Shown here one piece after another: positions 1-8,921 of a DNA stretch of 55,895 nt. The translations under genes were made by a program, and so were the position numbers. Within the stretch, counting starts at the first letter, position 1. Every line of letters starts with the position of its first letter. This DNA is from Candidatus Bathycorpusculum termitum. Its GTDB lineage: Archaea; Thermoproteota; Bathyarchaeia; Bathyarchaeales; Bathycorpusculaceae. The notes below the pieces were generated by a model. That model saw only the letters and a list, made by a program, of their open reading frames with translations. It searched no databases and was not told where the DNA came from. Where the stretch lies: the NCBI GenBank assembly GCA_031254875.1, contig JAIRTW010000020.1:1-55895 (forward strand), given 5' to 3'.

Positions 1-99
1 TTGGGGTAGGCGTTTATCTAAGGATTATGAAATTAATACAAAATCTGAAGAAAACATGATAATGATCGCACACTCAACCATTCTGCTCAGAAGACTATG

Positions 100-757
100 T
101 TATTGAAGACAGGCTCTTACTAAGTTTAGGTCAAGGTGCAGTCGGATGAGTCTGGAATCTATTTTGCCGTGGCGGGTTTTTAGTGTTCTGTTAGTGGTTC
201 CTGCTCTGCTAAACTGTCTGTTGTGGTCTCTTAGGTAGGTTGTACCGCGTAGTTCTAACTAAATTCTTATTAGGTTTTTGCACATACATCTTTTTCATGG
301 TGAAAAATTCTTTTTTTTGTATATTAATTCCTGATGTATGTGAAAAAATGTGTATGTGTGGAAAAAATACTATCATAGTCCATCAATTTCAACATACAAT
401 ATGTACTGCAGAATTTAGGTTCTAAGATCAGGTCGTTTTGGAGTTTGTTTATGTCCGTTTTGAGGATTTCTTTGGCTGTTTATTTCTTATAGTTTTCGGG
501 ATATGTTGGTAGGCTTAAATCTCCTCGAAGTTCTATTTGTGCTTGGACTGAAACTATTGTGTTCCACTCTTTGTTGTTTGGCGATAACATAGAATGGACT
601 CAATTCAGCCATAAGATAGCCGATTAGCAAACGGCACCAAAATTTTTTCCATTGACCTTTAGTTAGACTTGTCTTACCAATGTTCACAATATCACAATGG
701 CGAATATGGTTTTGTATAGCGAGATAGCTTGATTTTAGGGTGCTTACCATTTGGGCG
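100..757 (-). pseudogene. Decayed coding sequence, possibly transposon-derived
   Basis: No intact gene is visible in the first 860 bases. The minus strand holds protein-like stretches in different frames. One open frame covers 487-750. A second begins at an ATG at 588-590, reads EWNTIVSVQAQIELRGDL and continues past a stop at 480-482 into a plausible helix (TAKEILKTDINKLQ) to about 395. A third covers roughly 100-250 and includes NRTLKTRHGKIDSRL. Frame changes and stops between the pieces suggest an old degraded gene or insertion element. The family is not recognised; the TLKTRHGKI stretch only resembles transposase N-termini. The plus-strand frame at 240-425 looks non-coding. Confidence 0.3.
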
Positions 758-882
758 ATTTCAATAGCGTAGGGATGAAATTATTTTGGGAAAAGATAAG
801 TAGTTTTAAAAACCAAAAGTGATAAACGTTACCTCATCACCAATATCAAGCTTACCGCCATGTGCGGTTGAGTGTGCAAGGG

Positions 883-2457
883 ATGAGCAAAGTTACTGAT
901 ATTGCAAAGGTTTCAGTTAAGGGCAGTTTCCATGTATTTTGGGGGATTGTTCTGTCTACAGTTATCTCATCCATTGGCACTTTTTTCATCGCTAATTTGT
1001 TGGGCCCAGATAATATGGGGCTCTACTCAATTGCTGTTGGTGCTCCCGCATTGATTACGCTTTTTAGAGACTGGGGAATAAACACGGCAATGATTCGATA
1101 TACTGCCCAGTACAATAGTGAAAACAATACCGCCAAAATACGGAGCATATTTGTCGCAGGACTTGTTGTTGAGCTGGCATTCGGTGTGGCGCTCACAATT
1201 CTATCCATTGCACTTGCAGGTTTTCTGGCAAATACATTGTATAACCGGCCCGAAATCGCTCAATTAATCCAGATCACCTCATTATCTGTTCTAAGCGGGG
1301 CAATAGTGAACGTGGCAAGTGCCGCTTTTACGGGTATGGATCGGTTGCACCTCAACAGTATCATGCTAGTTGTGCAATCCATAGTTAAAACCGGTTTGAT
1401 GATTGCGCTCATAGTTTTTGGTTTAGGCACTCTAGGTGTGACCGTTGGTTTTACTGTAGGCGGTATAGTTGCAGGTATAACCGGAGTTTTACTCATGTAC
1501 CCCCTATATGCGTCCATGCCCAAGCCGCCAAACGGCAAACTAGCTATAGGTGAAACAATAAAGACCATGCTAGAATACGGTCTACCGCTTTCTATAAGTG
1601 CAATCCTGCTCGGTCTTCCCATAATGTTTTACACTTCTACGCTTATACCCACTTTTATCACCGATAATGGTGCCATCGGTAACTATGATATTGCACAAAA
1701 GTTTGTTGTTTTAGTCACTTTCTTTGCTACACCAGTGACAACTATGGTTTTTCCCGCTTTCTCCAAACTTAATTATCGGAAAAATCCCCAAGACCTAAAA
1801 AATATCTTTCAACATTCAGTAAAGTATGCCACGATTCTAGTTGTACCCGTTACTGTCCTAGTTATGTCTCTTTCAGAACCCGCCATCAATACGTTATTCC
1901 CAAGCTTTGCGCAAGCACCCTTTTACCTTATGTTACTCTCCATATCCTACATACTTACTGCTCTTGGCAGTCTAAGCATCGGGCAGCTCATAAATAGTCA
2001 AGGAGATACGAAATATAACCTCAAACTAGCTATTCTCCAAGCCGCCATTGGTCTTCCAGTTGGTTTTGTGCTGATTTCCCAATTTGGCATAATCGGTGTG
2101 ATTGCTAGTACCCTCATAATGGGTCTTCCAGGGCTATTTTTGAGCATAGGCTTCATAAAGAAACGCTACGATGTCTCAGTTGACTGGAAGTCATCTGCAA
2201 AAATCACTCTATCTTCAATATTTACAGGTGTCTTGACTTATCTCATAGTATCTCAGTTACCCTTTATCAGTCCAATCCGATTGGCCATAGGTGTTGTTGT
2301 GTTTGTGGCTGTTTTTATGTTGGTTGCTATTTTCACCCGAACCATAACCCGCACAGATTTGGGAAACATTAAAACAATCGTGGAGGGCCTAGGTCCACTA
2401 CGTAAACCCACATATGCCGTAATTAGCATAATAGAACAACTGATGCCTAAACCATAA
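883..2457 (+). CDS. Polysaccharide flippase, Wzx/MATE-like (left copy)
   Basis: Multipass membrane protein of about 524 residues with some 12-14 hydrophobic segments, in the style of Wzx/RfbX flippases of the MOP superfamily, which move lipid-linked glycans across the membrane. It is clearly paralogous to the protein at 29597-31318. Both begin with a short polar stretch, then GSFH, and share LGPDNMGLYSIA / LLPAEGVGLYGMA-type and FRDWGINTA / FRDWGVNAA motifs. The ATG at 883 is chosen over the in-frame GTG at 862 because it matches the paralogue's start. It opens the glycan locus, with no co-directional neighbour for about 1.7 kb downstream. Function follows from family and context; substrate is unknown. 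Confidence 0.85.
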   Translation: MSKVTDIAKVSVKGSFHVFWGIVLSTVISSIGTFFIANLLGPDNMGLYSIAVGAPALITLFRDWGINTAMIRYTAQYNSENNTAKIRSIFVAGLVVELAFGVALTILSIALAGFLANTLYNRPEIAQLIQITSLSVLSGAIVNVASAAFTGMDRLHLNSIMLVVQSIVKTGLMIALIVFGLGTLGVTVGFTVGGIVAGITGVLLMYPLYASMPKPPNGKLAIGETIKTMLEYGLPLSISAILLGLPIMFYTSTLIPTFITDNGAIGNYDIAQKFVVLVTFFATPVTTMVFPAFSKLNYRKNPQDLKNIFQHSVKYATILVVPVTVLVMSLSEPAINTLFPSFAQAPFYLMLLSISYILTALGSLSIGQLINSQGDTKYNLKLAILQAAIGLPVGFVLISQFGIIGVIASTLIMGLPGLFLSIGFIKKRYDVSVDWKSSAKITLSSIFTGVLTYLIVSQLPFISPIRLAIGVVVFVAVFMLVAIFTRTITRTDLGNIKTIVEGLGPLRKPTYAVISIIEQLMPKP

Positions 2458-2652
2458 CCCTGCGCGGATCCATGTTATCAGCCTATAAAGTAAAGTGTAG
2501 TCTGCAGTAAACTTGCGGAAATTTGATGTGGACTGGGGCGGTTGTCTGAAAACTATACATTTTATATTTTTGATGAAAAAGGATGGATAAAAGCCGTTTT
2601 TCTTGTTTTCAAGGTTTTTGCTAGTTTTCGTATAGTTGGGGTGGGTTGGTTG

Positions 2653-3834
2653 CTACTCTTCTTCTGAAGGTAGCCCTACCTTGCGTAGGTAGTCCCTTGC
2701 AAACCGTGGGTTATACGCCAAAAGCTCTTTGCTTCGTAGCAAACGTCGCTCGAGACGATCAAGTGCAACCCTGAATGTGGGTTCTACACCCCAGCCTTCA
2801 CCGGCGGCATAAAAGCTGCCTTTCGTCGTTCGGAACTGGAGGCGGCAATGAACCATCGGGGTGCCGCGCATGTTGGTACCGCGGTGGGTCTTCATATATA
2901 CAAACAATGAACCCTGATGGAAAGCCTCTTGGAAGCGGTGAACAAACGAATCGAATTCCATCATCATAAACTCTTGCTGTTCAGGATTGATTTCTATGTT
3001 CTTGATGCCAAATTGCACCGTTACACGTTGCTCCACGGTTTCCATCTGGCTGATGGGCTCCAAGAAATCAAGTTTGGTAACAACACCTGCTAAGCGTTCA
3101 CCATCGACTACGCAAAGACAGGATATATCGTGATAGTGCATTAGGGCTTCACAGTCGTGCAGGGATTTTTTGGGGTCAACGGTGATGACCGGTTTGCTCA
3201 TGATGCCTTTAGCGGCTATGCCCAAGGTGACTATGCGGTCGCCTGCAAAGTCGTTGCTTCCCATACGTTTAGGCGGAAAATAGAGATTTTCAAAGATGTC
3301 TTGTATGCTAATCATCCCTGCAAGGCGGCCGCGTTCCATGATGGGAACATGGGATATACCAAATTCCCGCATCAACCCCAAGACAGCACCAACGCTACGG
3401 TTTGCCTCGACGGTGTGGGGCGCCCGGGTCATAACCGATTCGACAGAAGCATTACCCCACGGGGCTTCAGCAACTGCATGAATCACTCCTTCATCGGTGA
3501 CAAAGCCGATAAGCTTGTTCTTTTCAAACACTGGCAGTTGCCGTACTCCACTGCCAATCATCAGTTTTGCCACCCGGCTCAAGGATTCATCTAAACCAAC
3601 TATGGGTGTTGCTGCCATTAGATTCTTGACTTTATGCCTGCTTAAATCCAGACGGCTACGCAGAACTGAGCGGCGGCTTACCATCCCCACATAGTTGCCC
3701 CGCTCATCTAAAACTGCCAGCACAGGAGGCATATCCTTCTTGAAACCCTCCAAGCATTTAGATGCACTATCATTCTCCAAAACAGAGTTAAATTTTTCTG
3801 AATAGATATCCTTAACACTAGAGGACAAAACCAT
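2653..3834 (-). CDS. Four-CBS-domain protein with C-terminal HPF/RaiA-like domain; probable ribosome hibernation factor
   Basis: A 393-residue soluble protein. Four CBS motifs occupy about residues 1-270, marked by repeated blocks such as AVLDERGNYVGMVSRRSVL, LPVFEKNKLIGFVTDEGV, VPIMERGRLAGMISIQDI and VVDGERLAGVVTKLDFL. The last ~120 residues (VTVQFGIKNIEINPEQQEFM ... HCRLQFRTTKGSFYAAGEGW ... ALDRLERRLLRSKELL) have the beta-alpha-beta layout of the HPF/RaiA ribosome-dormancy fold. CBS domains usually bind adenine nucleotides. Archaeal CBS proteins have been found on dormant ribosomes, so an energy-sensing hibernation role is the best inference. It is monocistronic on the minus strand, with an A/T-rich promoter-like stretch (TTTAAA) about 35-45 bp upstream of the ATG. 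Confidence 0.75.
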   Translation of the reverse strand: MVLSSSVKDIYSEKFNSVLENDSASKCLEGFKKDMPPVLAVLDERGNYVGMVSRRSVLRSRLDLSRHKVKNLMAATPIVGLDESLSRVAKLMIGSGVRQLPVFEKNKLIGFVTDEGVIHAVAEAPWGNASVESVMTRAPHTVEANRSVGAVLGLMREFGISHVPIMERGRLAGMISIQDIFENLYFPPKRMGSNDFAGDRIVTLGIAAKGIMSKPVITVDPKKSLHDCEALMHYHDISCLCVVDGERLAGVVTKLDFLEPISQMETVEQRVTVQFGIKNIEINPEQQEFMMMEFDSFVHRFQEAFHQGSLFVYMKTHRGTNMRGTPMVHCRLQFRTTKGSFYAAGEGWGVEPTFRVALDRLERRLLRSKELLAYNPRFARDYLRKVGLPSEEE

Positions 3835-4227
3835 CGAGAATCACTACAAAAACTAAGGTATAGTTGAATTTAAACGTTGTAAACTGTCCCAAAAGAAATC
3901 AAGAGATAAAAACCTTAAGTATGGGCCTCTACATTGGCAGTAATGCGCAAAGTGGTGTTTTAAGCATTCAGCAGTTCAAGCGGTTAGATTTCTATTAAAA
4001 AGTCATCTGTGTTCTATGTCAAACAACATTTTAAACCAATAAAAAATTGGACAAAATACAGAAAAATCTTGGTGGTTCTAAATAAAACTAGAACAATATA
4101 TCCTTGCACTTTAAATAAACCTCTGACTTCAATGTATGGTTGAGGCTAAGCCTCACACTTGTTTTTGTTAGTTTTAAATAAAAACAGTTTTTCGATCCAC
4201 TTCTGGCATGAAGGGAATTATTCACCT
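3835..4227. promoter_or_regulatory. Divergent intergenic promoter region
   Basis: This 390-base A/T-rich gap separates the CBS gene (leftward) from the hypothetical gene (rightward). A TATA-like TTTTAAATA lies at 4172-4180, about 50 bp before the ATG at 4228. A second such element, CTTTAAATAA, lies near 4109. On the minus strand, TTTAAA near 3868-3875 suits the CBS gene. No other coding potential is seen. Confidence 0.4.
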
Positions 4228-4614
4228 ATGGTTCTAAAACAAAAAGAACTCGTTGACGAGTTAAAAATTGAATGGAAACGGCTCTGGAAAGAACGTGTTG
4301 ATGATAGAGTTCGCGCAGAAGGTGTAGCCGTCGATGATTATAGTTCACTTTTCATCGATAAGGGCACCATAATTCATGCAACCCGTGATTTTAAAGCGCT
4401 TAACTTCAAAGATATTCTTTTGCAGCATGAAGTCTCTGACCCTGAACGCTATATCCCCCCCGATCCGCATGTGGGTGGTTGGAACAAATTTGTCAGAGAT
4501 AACATAACCAAGCCGCAGACCAAAAAGGCGAAATTTGTAGAGTACTACAGCAACCCTGTCCCCCGCGAGAAGCAGGCTCAGAAGAAGAACGGCCGGGGCT
4601 GGCTGCACATCTGA
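4228..4614 (+). CDS. Conserved hypothetical protein, small and charged
   Basis: About 128 residues if started at the ATG at 4228 (MVLKQKELVDELKIEWKRLW). A longer in-frame reading from 4159 adds 23 residues that look untranslated. The N-terminus is a charged helix, the middle contains DDYSSLFIDKGTIIHATRDF, and the tail is Lys/Arg-rich and Pro-containing, ending in GRGWLHI. There is no signal peptide, membrane segment or recognisable catalytic motif, so a soluble, possibly nucleic-acid-associated protein is likely. A TATA-like box at 4172-4180 supports transcription from here. It precedes the winged-helix gene by 27 bases and may be co-transcribed with it. Function unknown. Confidence 0.6.
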   Translation: MVLKQKELVDELKIEWKRLWKERVDDRVRAEGVAVDDYSSLFIDKGTIIHATRDFKALNFKDILLQHEVSDPERYIPPDPHVGGWNKFVRDNITKPQTKKAKFVEYYSNPVPREKQAQKKNGRGWLHI

Positions 4615-4641
4615 TGTTTAAAGAAAGTTGAGGCGTTTTGT

Positions 4642-5004
4642 TTGGTTAATTATCGGGGTAGAATAGAAATAATCGCCGACATCTTAACCGTGGTCAGCAG
4701 GGAAGCTAAAAAAACCCAAATCATGTATCAGGCTAATTTGAGCTATAAAGTTTTGCAACGTTACCTAACCGAAATCGCTGGGGCTTCTCTTATTCGATTT
4801 GACGATGACCAACAGATTTACCTGTTAACCTGTAAGGGTCAAAACTATTTAGATGCCTACAAAGAGTACGCTCGTTGTAGTAAAAGCATGGAGAAACGTT
4901 TTAATGATTTCACTACAAAAAGAAAAATCCTCGAAGAATTCTGCCCCTCCAAGGGCTATTTTTCCAGTCAGCTTCAAAATGATAATCCCTCCCTTGAGGC
5001 ATAA
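4642..5004 (+). CDS. ArnR1-like winged-helix transcription factor
   Basis: A 120-residue protein with the typical archaeal layout of the HTH_45/ArnR1 family: RIEIIADILTVVSREAKKT, then IMYQANLSYKVLQRYLTEI (recognition region), then a wing and YLLTCKGQNYLDAY. Members are small one-domain DNA-binding regulators. The start is the TTG at 4642, eight bases after GAGG. The C-terminal ~35 residues are charged and probably form a dimerising helix. It lies 27 bases upstream of the DUF1616 gene; this regulator/DUF1616 pairing at the edge of a glycan locus suggests control of surface genes, which is inference. Family assignment is fairly secure; the target is unknown. Confidence 0.75.
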   Translation: MVNYRGRIEIIADILTVVSREAKKTQIMYQANLSYKVLQRYLTEIAGASLIRFDDDQQIYLLTCKGQNYLDAYKEYARCSKSMEKRFNDFTTKRKILEEFCPSKGYFSSQLQNDNPSLEA

Positions 5005-5031
5005 CTGTGAACCCCCAAAGGAGAAAATGCT

Positions 5032-5610
5032 TTGAGCTTTCAGCGTAATAAGTCCTTTATCCTTCTTATTGCCACTGCTGTAGTGTTGTTTGTTGCTTCT
5101 CCATTTTTGCAACAGTTTGCGATTGCACCACAAATCGATTACTTTACCGAGCTGGCGTTGCTGGATTCAAATCGTACCACTGATTATCCCTCAAACATTA
5201 CCTCAGGCAAAAGCTATCCACTATACATAGAAATCACTAACCGATTGGGCCGTGCCGCCGACTACACAGTTGAGGTGAAATTCCGCGATATCAATCAGTC
5301 GGGACCTAACAGCTTCAACCACACAAGCAGTTCTTTGCCGTCTCTGGAGAGTTTCAAAGTATCGGCTGCAGATGGCGAAACAGTAGAGTTACCCCTTGAT
5401 GTATCTTTTCAATTCCAACCCACAGGATACATGGATTCTCTTACCCTCAACGGCAAAACTCACAACATAACCACCCAGCTAGAATTCAATGTTCAAAAAA
5501 ACAACTATTACGGCAACCTGTTTTTCGAACTATGGCTTTATAATCAGACAACCAACTCGTTGCAGTATCATGAACGTTATTTGAGTTTGTGGCTTAAACT
5601 GAACACTTAA
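5032..5610 (+). CDS. DUF1616-type membrane-anchored extracellular protein
   Basis: 192 residues. An N-terminal hydrophobic anchor (ILLIATAVVLFVASPFL, about residues 9-25) is followed by an extracellular domain with the DUF1616 signature: YFTELALLDSNRTTDYPSNI, then SGKSYPLYIEITNRLGRAADYTVEV. Several N-X-S/T sequons are present, consistent with an N-glycosylated outer-surface protein. The start is the TTG at 5032, seven bases after AAAGGAGAA. Family members are short and often adjacent to glycosylation genes, and their biochemical role is unknown. It sits between the ArnR1-like regulator and the PIG-L gene, 26 bases before the latter, probably in one transcript. Confidence 0.75.
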   Translation: MSFQRNKSFILLIATAVVLFVASPFLQQFAIAPQIDYFTELALLDSNRTTDYPSNITSGKSYPLYIEITNRLGRAADYTVEVKFRDINQSGPNSFNHTSSSLPSLESFKVSAADGETVELPLDVSFQFQPTGYMDSLTLNGKTHNITTQLEFNVQKNNYYGNLFFELWLYNQTTNSLQYHERYLSLWLKLNT

Positions 5611-5636
5611 TTTTTTCTGTTAATGGAGGTTTCATT

Positions 5637-6266
5637 TTGGTTCTTAGATCAAACACGATTTTGGCAGTGGGTGCCCACCCCGATGACATAGAGTTAGGCT
5701 GCGGCGGAACCATCCGGGCGGCGTCTAAGTTGGGAAAAAAAGTCATAGCTGTTTTTATGTCTAAGGGTGAACACAGTGGCAACCCTGAGGTTCGGCCTAA
5801 GGAAAGTATCGAAGCTCTAGCTATGTTAGGTGTCAATGAGGTGTACTTTGGAGATTTTCCTGATACTGAAATTTCTTGTTCTCGGCAGGCTATAGATTTT
5901 CTGGAAGCTTTTTATGTGGCCAATAAACCCGAAACCATACTCACCCATACAGTAAATGATATCCACCAAGATCATCGCCAGGTCGGTTGGATATCTATGT
6001 CTGCGTTTAGGAATGCTCCTCAGATCTTGGCGTTTGAGACTCCTCGGGTTACTCATAATTTTTCGCCTACGTATTTTGTGGATATAACAACCAGTGTAAA
6101 TGATAAATGGACTGCGCTTAAATGTCATTTTTCTCAGAAAACAAAGCGCTACATCACCTACGAGTCGATGGTTAATTTGGCGTCTTTTAGAGGGAGCCAA
6201 GTTAGTCTTTCGGCGGCGGAAGCCTTTGAAGTTGTGCGGTATATCGAGCGTTTAAGTGCTCCTTGA
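5637..6266 (+). CDS. PIG-L / LmbE-family deacetylase
   Basis: A 209-residue cytosolic Zn-dependent N-deacetylase of the GlcNAc-PI de-N-acetylase superfamily. The metal-binding motif is seen as AVGAHPDDIELGCGG (His14, Asp17, Asp16 as likely base); a later VNDIHQDHRQVG supplies the further histidine ligand. Members remove acetyl groups from GlcNAc-type sugars on lipid carriers, nucleotide sugars or small glycosides. TTG start at 5637 with GGAGG six bases upstream. It is followed 12 bases later by the WbqC-like gene and then the aminotransferase, which suggests a sugar-amine modification block. Substrate unknown. Confidence 0.85.
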   Translation: MVLRSNTILAVGAHPDDIELGCGGTIRAASKLGKKVIAVFMSKGEHSGNPEVRPKESIEALAMLGVNEVYFGDFPDTEISCSRQAIDFLEAFYVANKPETILTHTVNDIHQDHRQVGWISMSAFRNAPQILAFETPRVTHNFSPTYFVDITTSVNDKWTALKCHFSQKTKRYITYESMVNLASFRGSQVSLSAAEAFEVVRYIERLSAP

Positions 6267-6278
6267 GCGGCGGTAAAT

Positions 6279-6947
6279 TTGATTGTGGCTGGTCATCAAC
6301 CGAATTATCTGCCGTGGCTTGGGTTCTTTGATAAGATGCGGCGTGCAGATATGTTCATCATTGAAGATAACATCCAGTTTGAGCGGCAGGGCTTCACCAG
6401 CCGAAATCGTGTGATGACTACTGATGGTGTACGTTGGCTCAGTGTACCCATAGTGCATGCCCGCAAGCCCCTGCTCATCAATGAAGTTAAAATTGCTAAC
6501 AAGAGCAGGCCCCGGTGGGGACATAAACACTGGGAAACTCTAAAACACAGCTACTGTAAAACGCCCTACTGGAATGACTTTTCGGGTTTCTTTGAAGAAA
6601 CCTACCAACAAAAATGGGATCATCTAATCGATCTAAATATGCATCTCATACGGGGCATCATGGGTTTTCTCAACATCAATAAACCCCTGATTTTAAGTTC
6701 CTCCCTTGGTGTAGAGGGCAAAAAAACTGCGCTAATCGTTGCCCAATGCAAACAAGTCGGCGCTGATATCCAGCTTGCAGGCGATGGCGGCAAAGATTAC
6801 ATCGACCCAAGCCTCTTTGAGCGGGAGGGTATCGAGCTTGTTTATCAAGATTTCACCCAGCCCATATACCCCCAGACCACTGAGGGTTTTGTTTCTAACC
6901 TCTCAGTTGTTGACTATCTTTTCTGTGCGGGTGGAAAACCCTGGTAA
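6279..6947 (+). CDS. WbqC-like family protein
   Basis: 222 residues, full length for the WbqC family. Recognisable motifs are AGHQPNYLPWLGFFDKM, FIIEDNIQFERQGFTSRNRV and GVRWLSVPI near the N-terminus and EGIELVYQDFTQPIYPQ near the C-terminus. The family recurs in O-antigen and aminosugar loci; its activity has been suggested to be acyl or amino group transfer, but I know of no firm assignment for this type. TTG start at 6279. It lies between the PIG-L gene and the DegT aminotransferase with gaps of 12 and 24 bases, so it is probably translated from the same message. Confidence 0.8.
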   Translation: MIVAGHQPNYLPWLGFFDKMRRADMFIIEDNIQFERQGFTSRNRVMTTDGVRWLSVPIVHARKPLLINEVKIANKSRPRWGHKHWETLKHSYCKTPYWNDFSGFFEETYQQKWDHLIDLNMHLIRGIMGFLNINKPLILSSSLGVEGKKTALIVAQCKQVGADIQLAGDGGKDYIDPSLFEREGIELVYQDFTQPIYPQTTEGFVSNLSVVDYLFCAGGKPW

Positions 6948-6971
6948 CGACCCTTTTAGTTAGGTGATAAA

Positions 6972-8102
6972 ATGAATGTTTCTTCTTCGTTTCCCTATTT
7001 CTCAGACGCCAGCATAAACGCTATCTTGGTTGATATGACACAGATGCTAAGAAGCGGCAAATTAACTGACGGGCCCTTTAGTCAAGAATTTGAACGCCAA
7101 TTTGCTGCCTACAACAACGCCAAATATGCAATTGCGGTAAACTCCGGTTCAGCCGCATTGGATGTAGCGTTGCGGCCTTTTAAGCTACAGGGCAAAGAAG
7201 TCATTGTACCCACCAACACGTTTGTTTCAACACCCAACAGCGTCGTCTTCGCTGGCGGCAACCCCATCTTTGCCGATATGAACCCCCATACACTCTGCAT
7301 TGACACAGAAGACGTTAAACGCCGAGTTACTCCAAAAACTGCCGGCGTCATTGTGGTGCATATTGCCGGTTTAGTCTGCCCACAAATACGCGAACTCGAA
7401 GAGTTCTGCAAAGCACAAGGACTTTTTCTCATAGAGGATAGCGCACATGCACACGGTGCAACCCTTGATGGACAGAAAGCTGGAACCTTTGGCGATGTTG
7501 GATGTTTTTCGTTCTATCCCACCAAAGTCATGACAACCTGTGAAGGTGGTATGATATTAACCAATGATGAAGAACTTGCCGCAGAAGCCCGGTGTTTGCG
7601 GTCATGTGGCCAGAATGCTGACCGACAAATGATAATGCTGGGTGATAACTGGCGGTTAAGTGAGCCGGCGGCGATTGTGGGTCTGCATCAGCTTGAACAC
7701 TTAGAAGAATTTCTTGCAAAACGCAATCAGATTGCTGCCTGGTATGAGAAGGCGCTTGGTAACATCGAAGAGATTTCCCTGCTAAAACCCCCCTCAAACA
7801 TTCGACACAGCTACTACAAGTATCCACTAATACTTGCAACGAGTATCAACCGCCAAAAAGTTGCTGTTGACCTCAAGGAGACCTTTGGAGTTGAATCCGG
7901 TCACATTTACTATCCCCCCTGCCATCTTCACCCCTACTATATGGAAACGTTTGGAACCCGCATGGGTAATTTGCCAACGGCCGAACGGGTGCTAAAGCAG
8001 GTGTTGTGTTTGCCTATGCATTATCTAATAACCCAACAAAGCGTCGAATACATCTGTGACGCACTGGTTTCCACAATCAAATCGGTTTCATCCAACGTTT
8101 AA
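6972..8102 (+). CDS. DegT/DnrJ/EryC1/StrS-family sugar aminotransferase
   Basis: A 376-residue PLP-dependent enzyme. The PLP lysine is Lys185 in GCFSFYPTKVMTTCEGG. Asp156 in LIEDSAHAHG contacts the pyridine nitrogen, and NSGSAALDVAL near residue 57 binds phosphate. Family members transfer an amino group from glutamate to a 3- or 4-keto nucleotide sugar. ATG at 6972 preceded by a weak TAGGTGA. With the FdtA-like ketoisomerase at 23878 and acyltransferase at 24302, it could supply the amination step for a 3-amino-3,6-dideoxyhexose, though the enzymes are 16 kb apart, so this is inference. An arginine- or glutamine-utilising variant cannot be excluded. Confidence 0.88.
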   Translation: MNVSSSFPYFSDASINAILVDMTQMLRSGKLTDGPFSQEFERQFAAYNNAKYAIAVNSGSAALDVALRPFKLQGKEVIVPTNTFVSTPNSVVFAGGNPIFADMNPHTLCIDTEDVKRRVTPKTAGVIVVHIAGLVCPQIRELEEFCKAQGLFLIEDSAHAHGATLDGQKAGTFGDVGCFSFYPTKVMTTCEGGMILTNDEELAAEARCLRSCGQNADRQMIMLGDNWRLSEPAAIVGLHQLEHLEEFLAKRNQIAAWYEKALGNIEEISLLKPPSNIRHSYYKYPLILATSINRQKVAVDLKETFGVESGHIYYPPCHLHPYYMETFGTRMGNLPTAERVLKQVLCLPMHYLITQQSVEYICDALVSTIKSVSSNV

Positions 8103-8117
8103 TCTGGTTTTTTGCTG

Positions 8118-8732
8118 ATGTCTCAAAAAGAATCAAATAGTGCGTTTCGTCGGTTTCCTATCCGCAAATCAGAGCTGGATCGCTTCAAATTCGGTAAACA
8201 AATTTTCCATCAAACCATCGGATTCCATCCAGACGATTCAGTGCTTTGTTTAGATATCGCCTGTGGAGCCAATCCTTTCCCCAAGGCTAATGTGCTTTGT
8301 GATTTAAACGTTAAACCTGTGCCTGATCGTAACATGAAAAAACTGGTTACCAGCGGAAAGCCGTTTGTTATGTGCAGCTGTACTGCACTGCCCTTTAGAG
8401 ATAAAGCGTTTGATTTTGTAACTAGCTACTACCTAATTGAGCATTTAGCGGATCCCTGGCTTTTGGTTAAAGAGTTAAAACGGGTCTCACAACATGGCTA
8501 CATACAGAGTCCATCCTGGCTAAACGAGCTTTTTTATGGTGAAACAGTGCATTTCTGGGTTGTTTTCAAGAATAGAGATAAGCTCTATGTAAAACCCCTA
8601 AAAGAAGGGGCTTTGCCTCCTTTTCGGTTTGGTTTTCTCTTCCATCGTCTCTACAAATATGCCCCCTGGCGGATACTGCATGCTATCCTTGATGAAAAAT
8701 TCCATCTCTTTACCGTAATCTACACCTTCTAA
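8118..8732 (+). CDS. Class I SAM-dependent methyltransferase
   Basis: About 204 residues. Motif I reads CLDIACGANPFPKANVLCDL. The motif II/III region is CTALPFRDKAFDFVTSYYLI followed by EHLADPWLLVKELKRV, typical of UbiE/type-11 methyltransferases. The C-terminal third is basic and aromatic and lacks a membrane span. The ATG at 8118 is preferred to the TTG at 8112; both are in frame. It follows the aminotransferase by 15 bases and ends the first operon-like run (a 190-base gap follows). It probably O- or N-methylates a sugar or carrier of the glycan. Family is clear, substrate unknown. Confidence 0.75.
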   Translation: MSQKESNSAFRRFPIRKSELDRFKFGKQIFHQTIGFHPDDSVLCLDIACGANPFPKANVLCDLNVKPVPDRNMKKLVTSGKPFVMCSCTALPFRDKAFDFVTSYYLIEHLADPWLLVKELKRVSQHGYIQSPSWLNELFYGETVHFWVVFKNRDKLYVKPLKEGALPPFRFGFLFHRLYKYAPWRILHAILDEKFHLFTVIYTF

Positions 8733-8921
8733 CTACAACTAGCTAAACCTGCAAAGGGTTCCAATACAAAAAGCCCTTGGAGTTACTTGAATATCGTTTG
8801 TGTTTTCTTTTTTATAGAACATTTGAGATTTGTTCGGGATATTTCATCCTTAGAGCTTTAAAAGTTCGTTTCCCCGAGTAACTCTTAAAGCCATTTTAGG
8901 GTTTTGGAGGACTTTTTTTCT

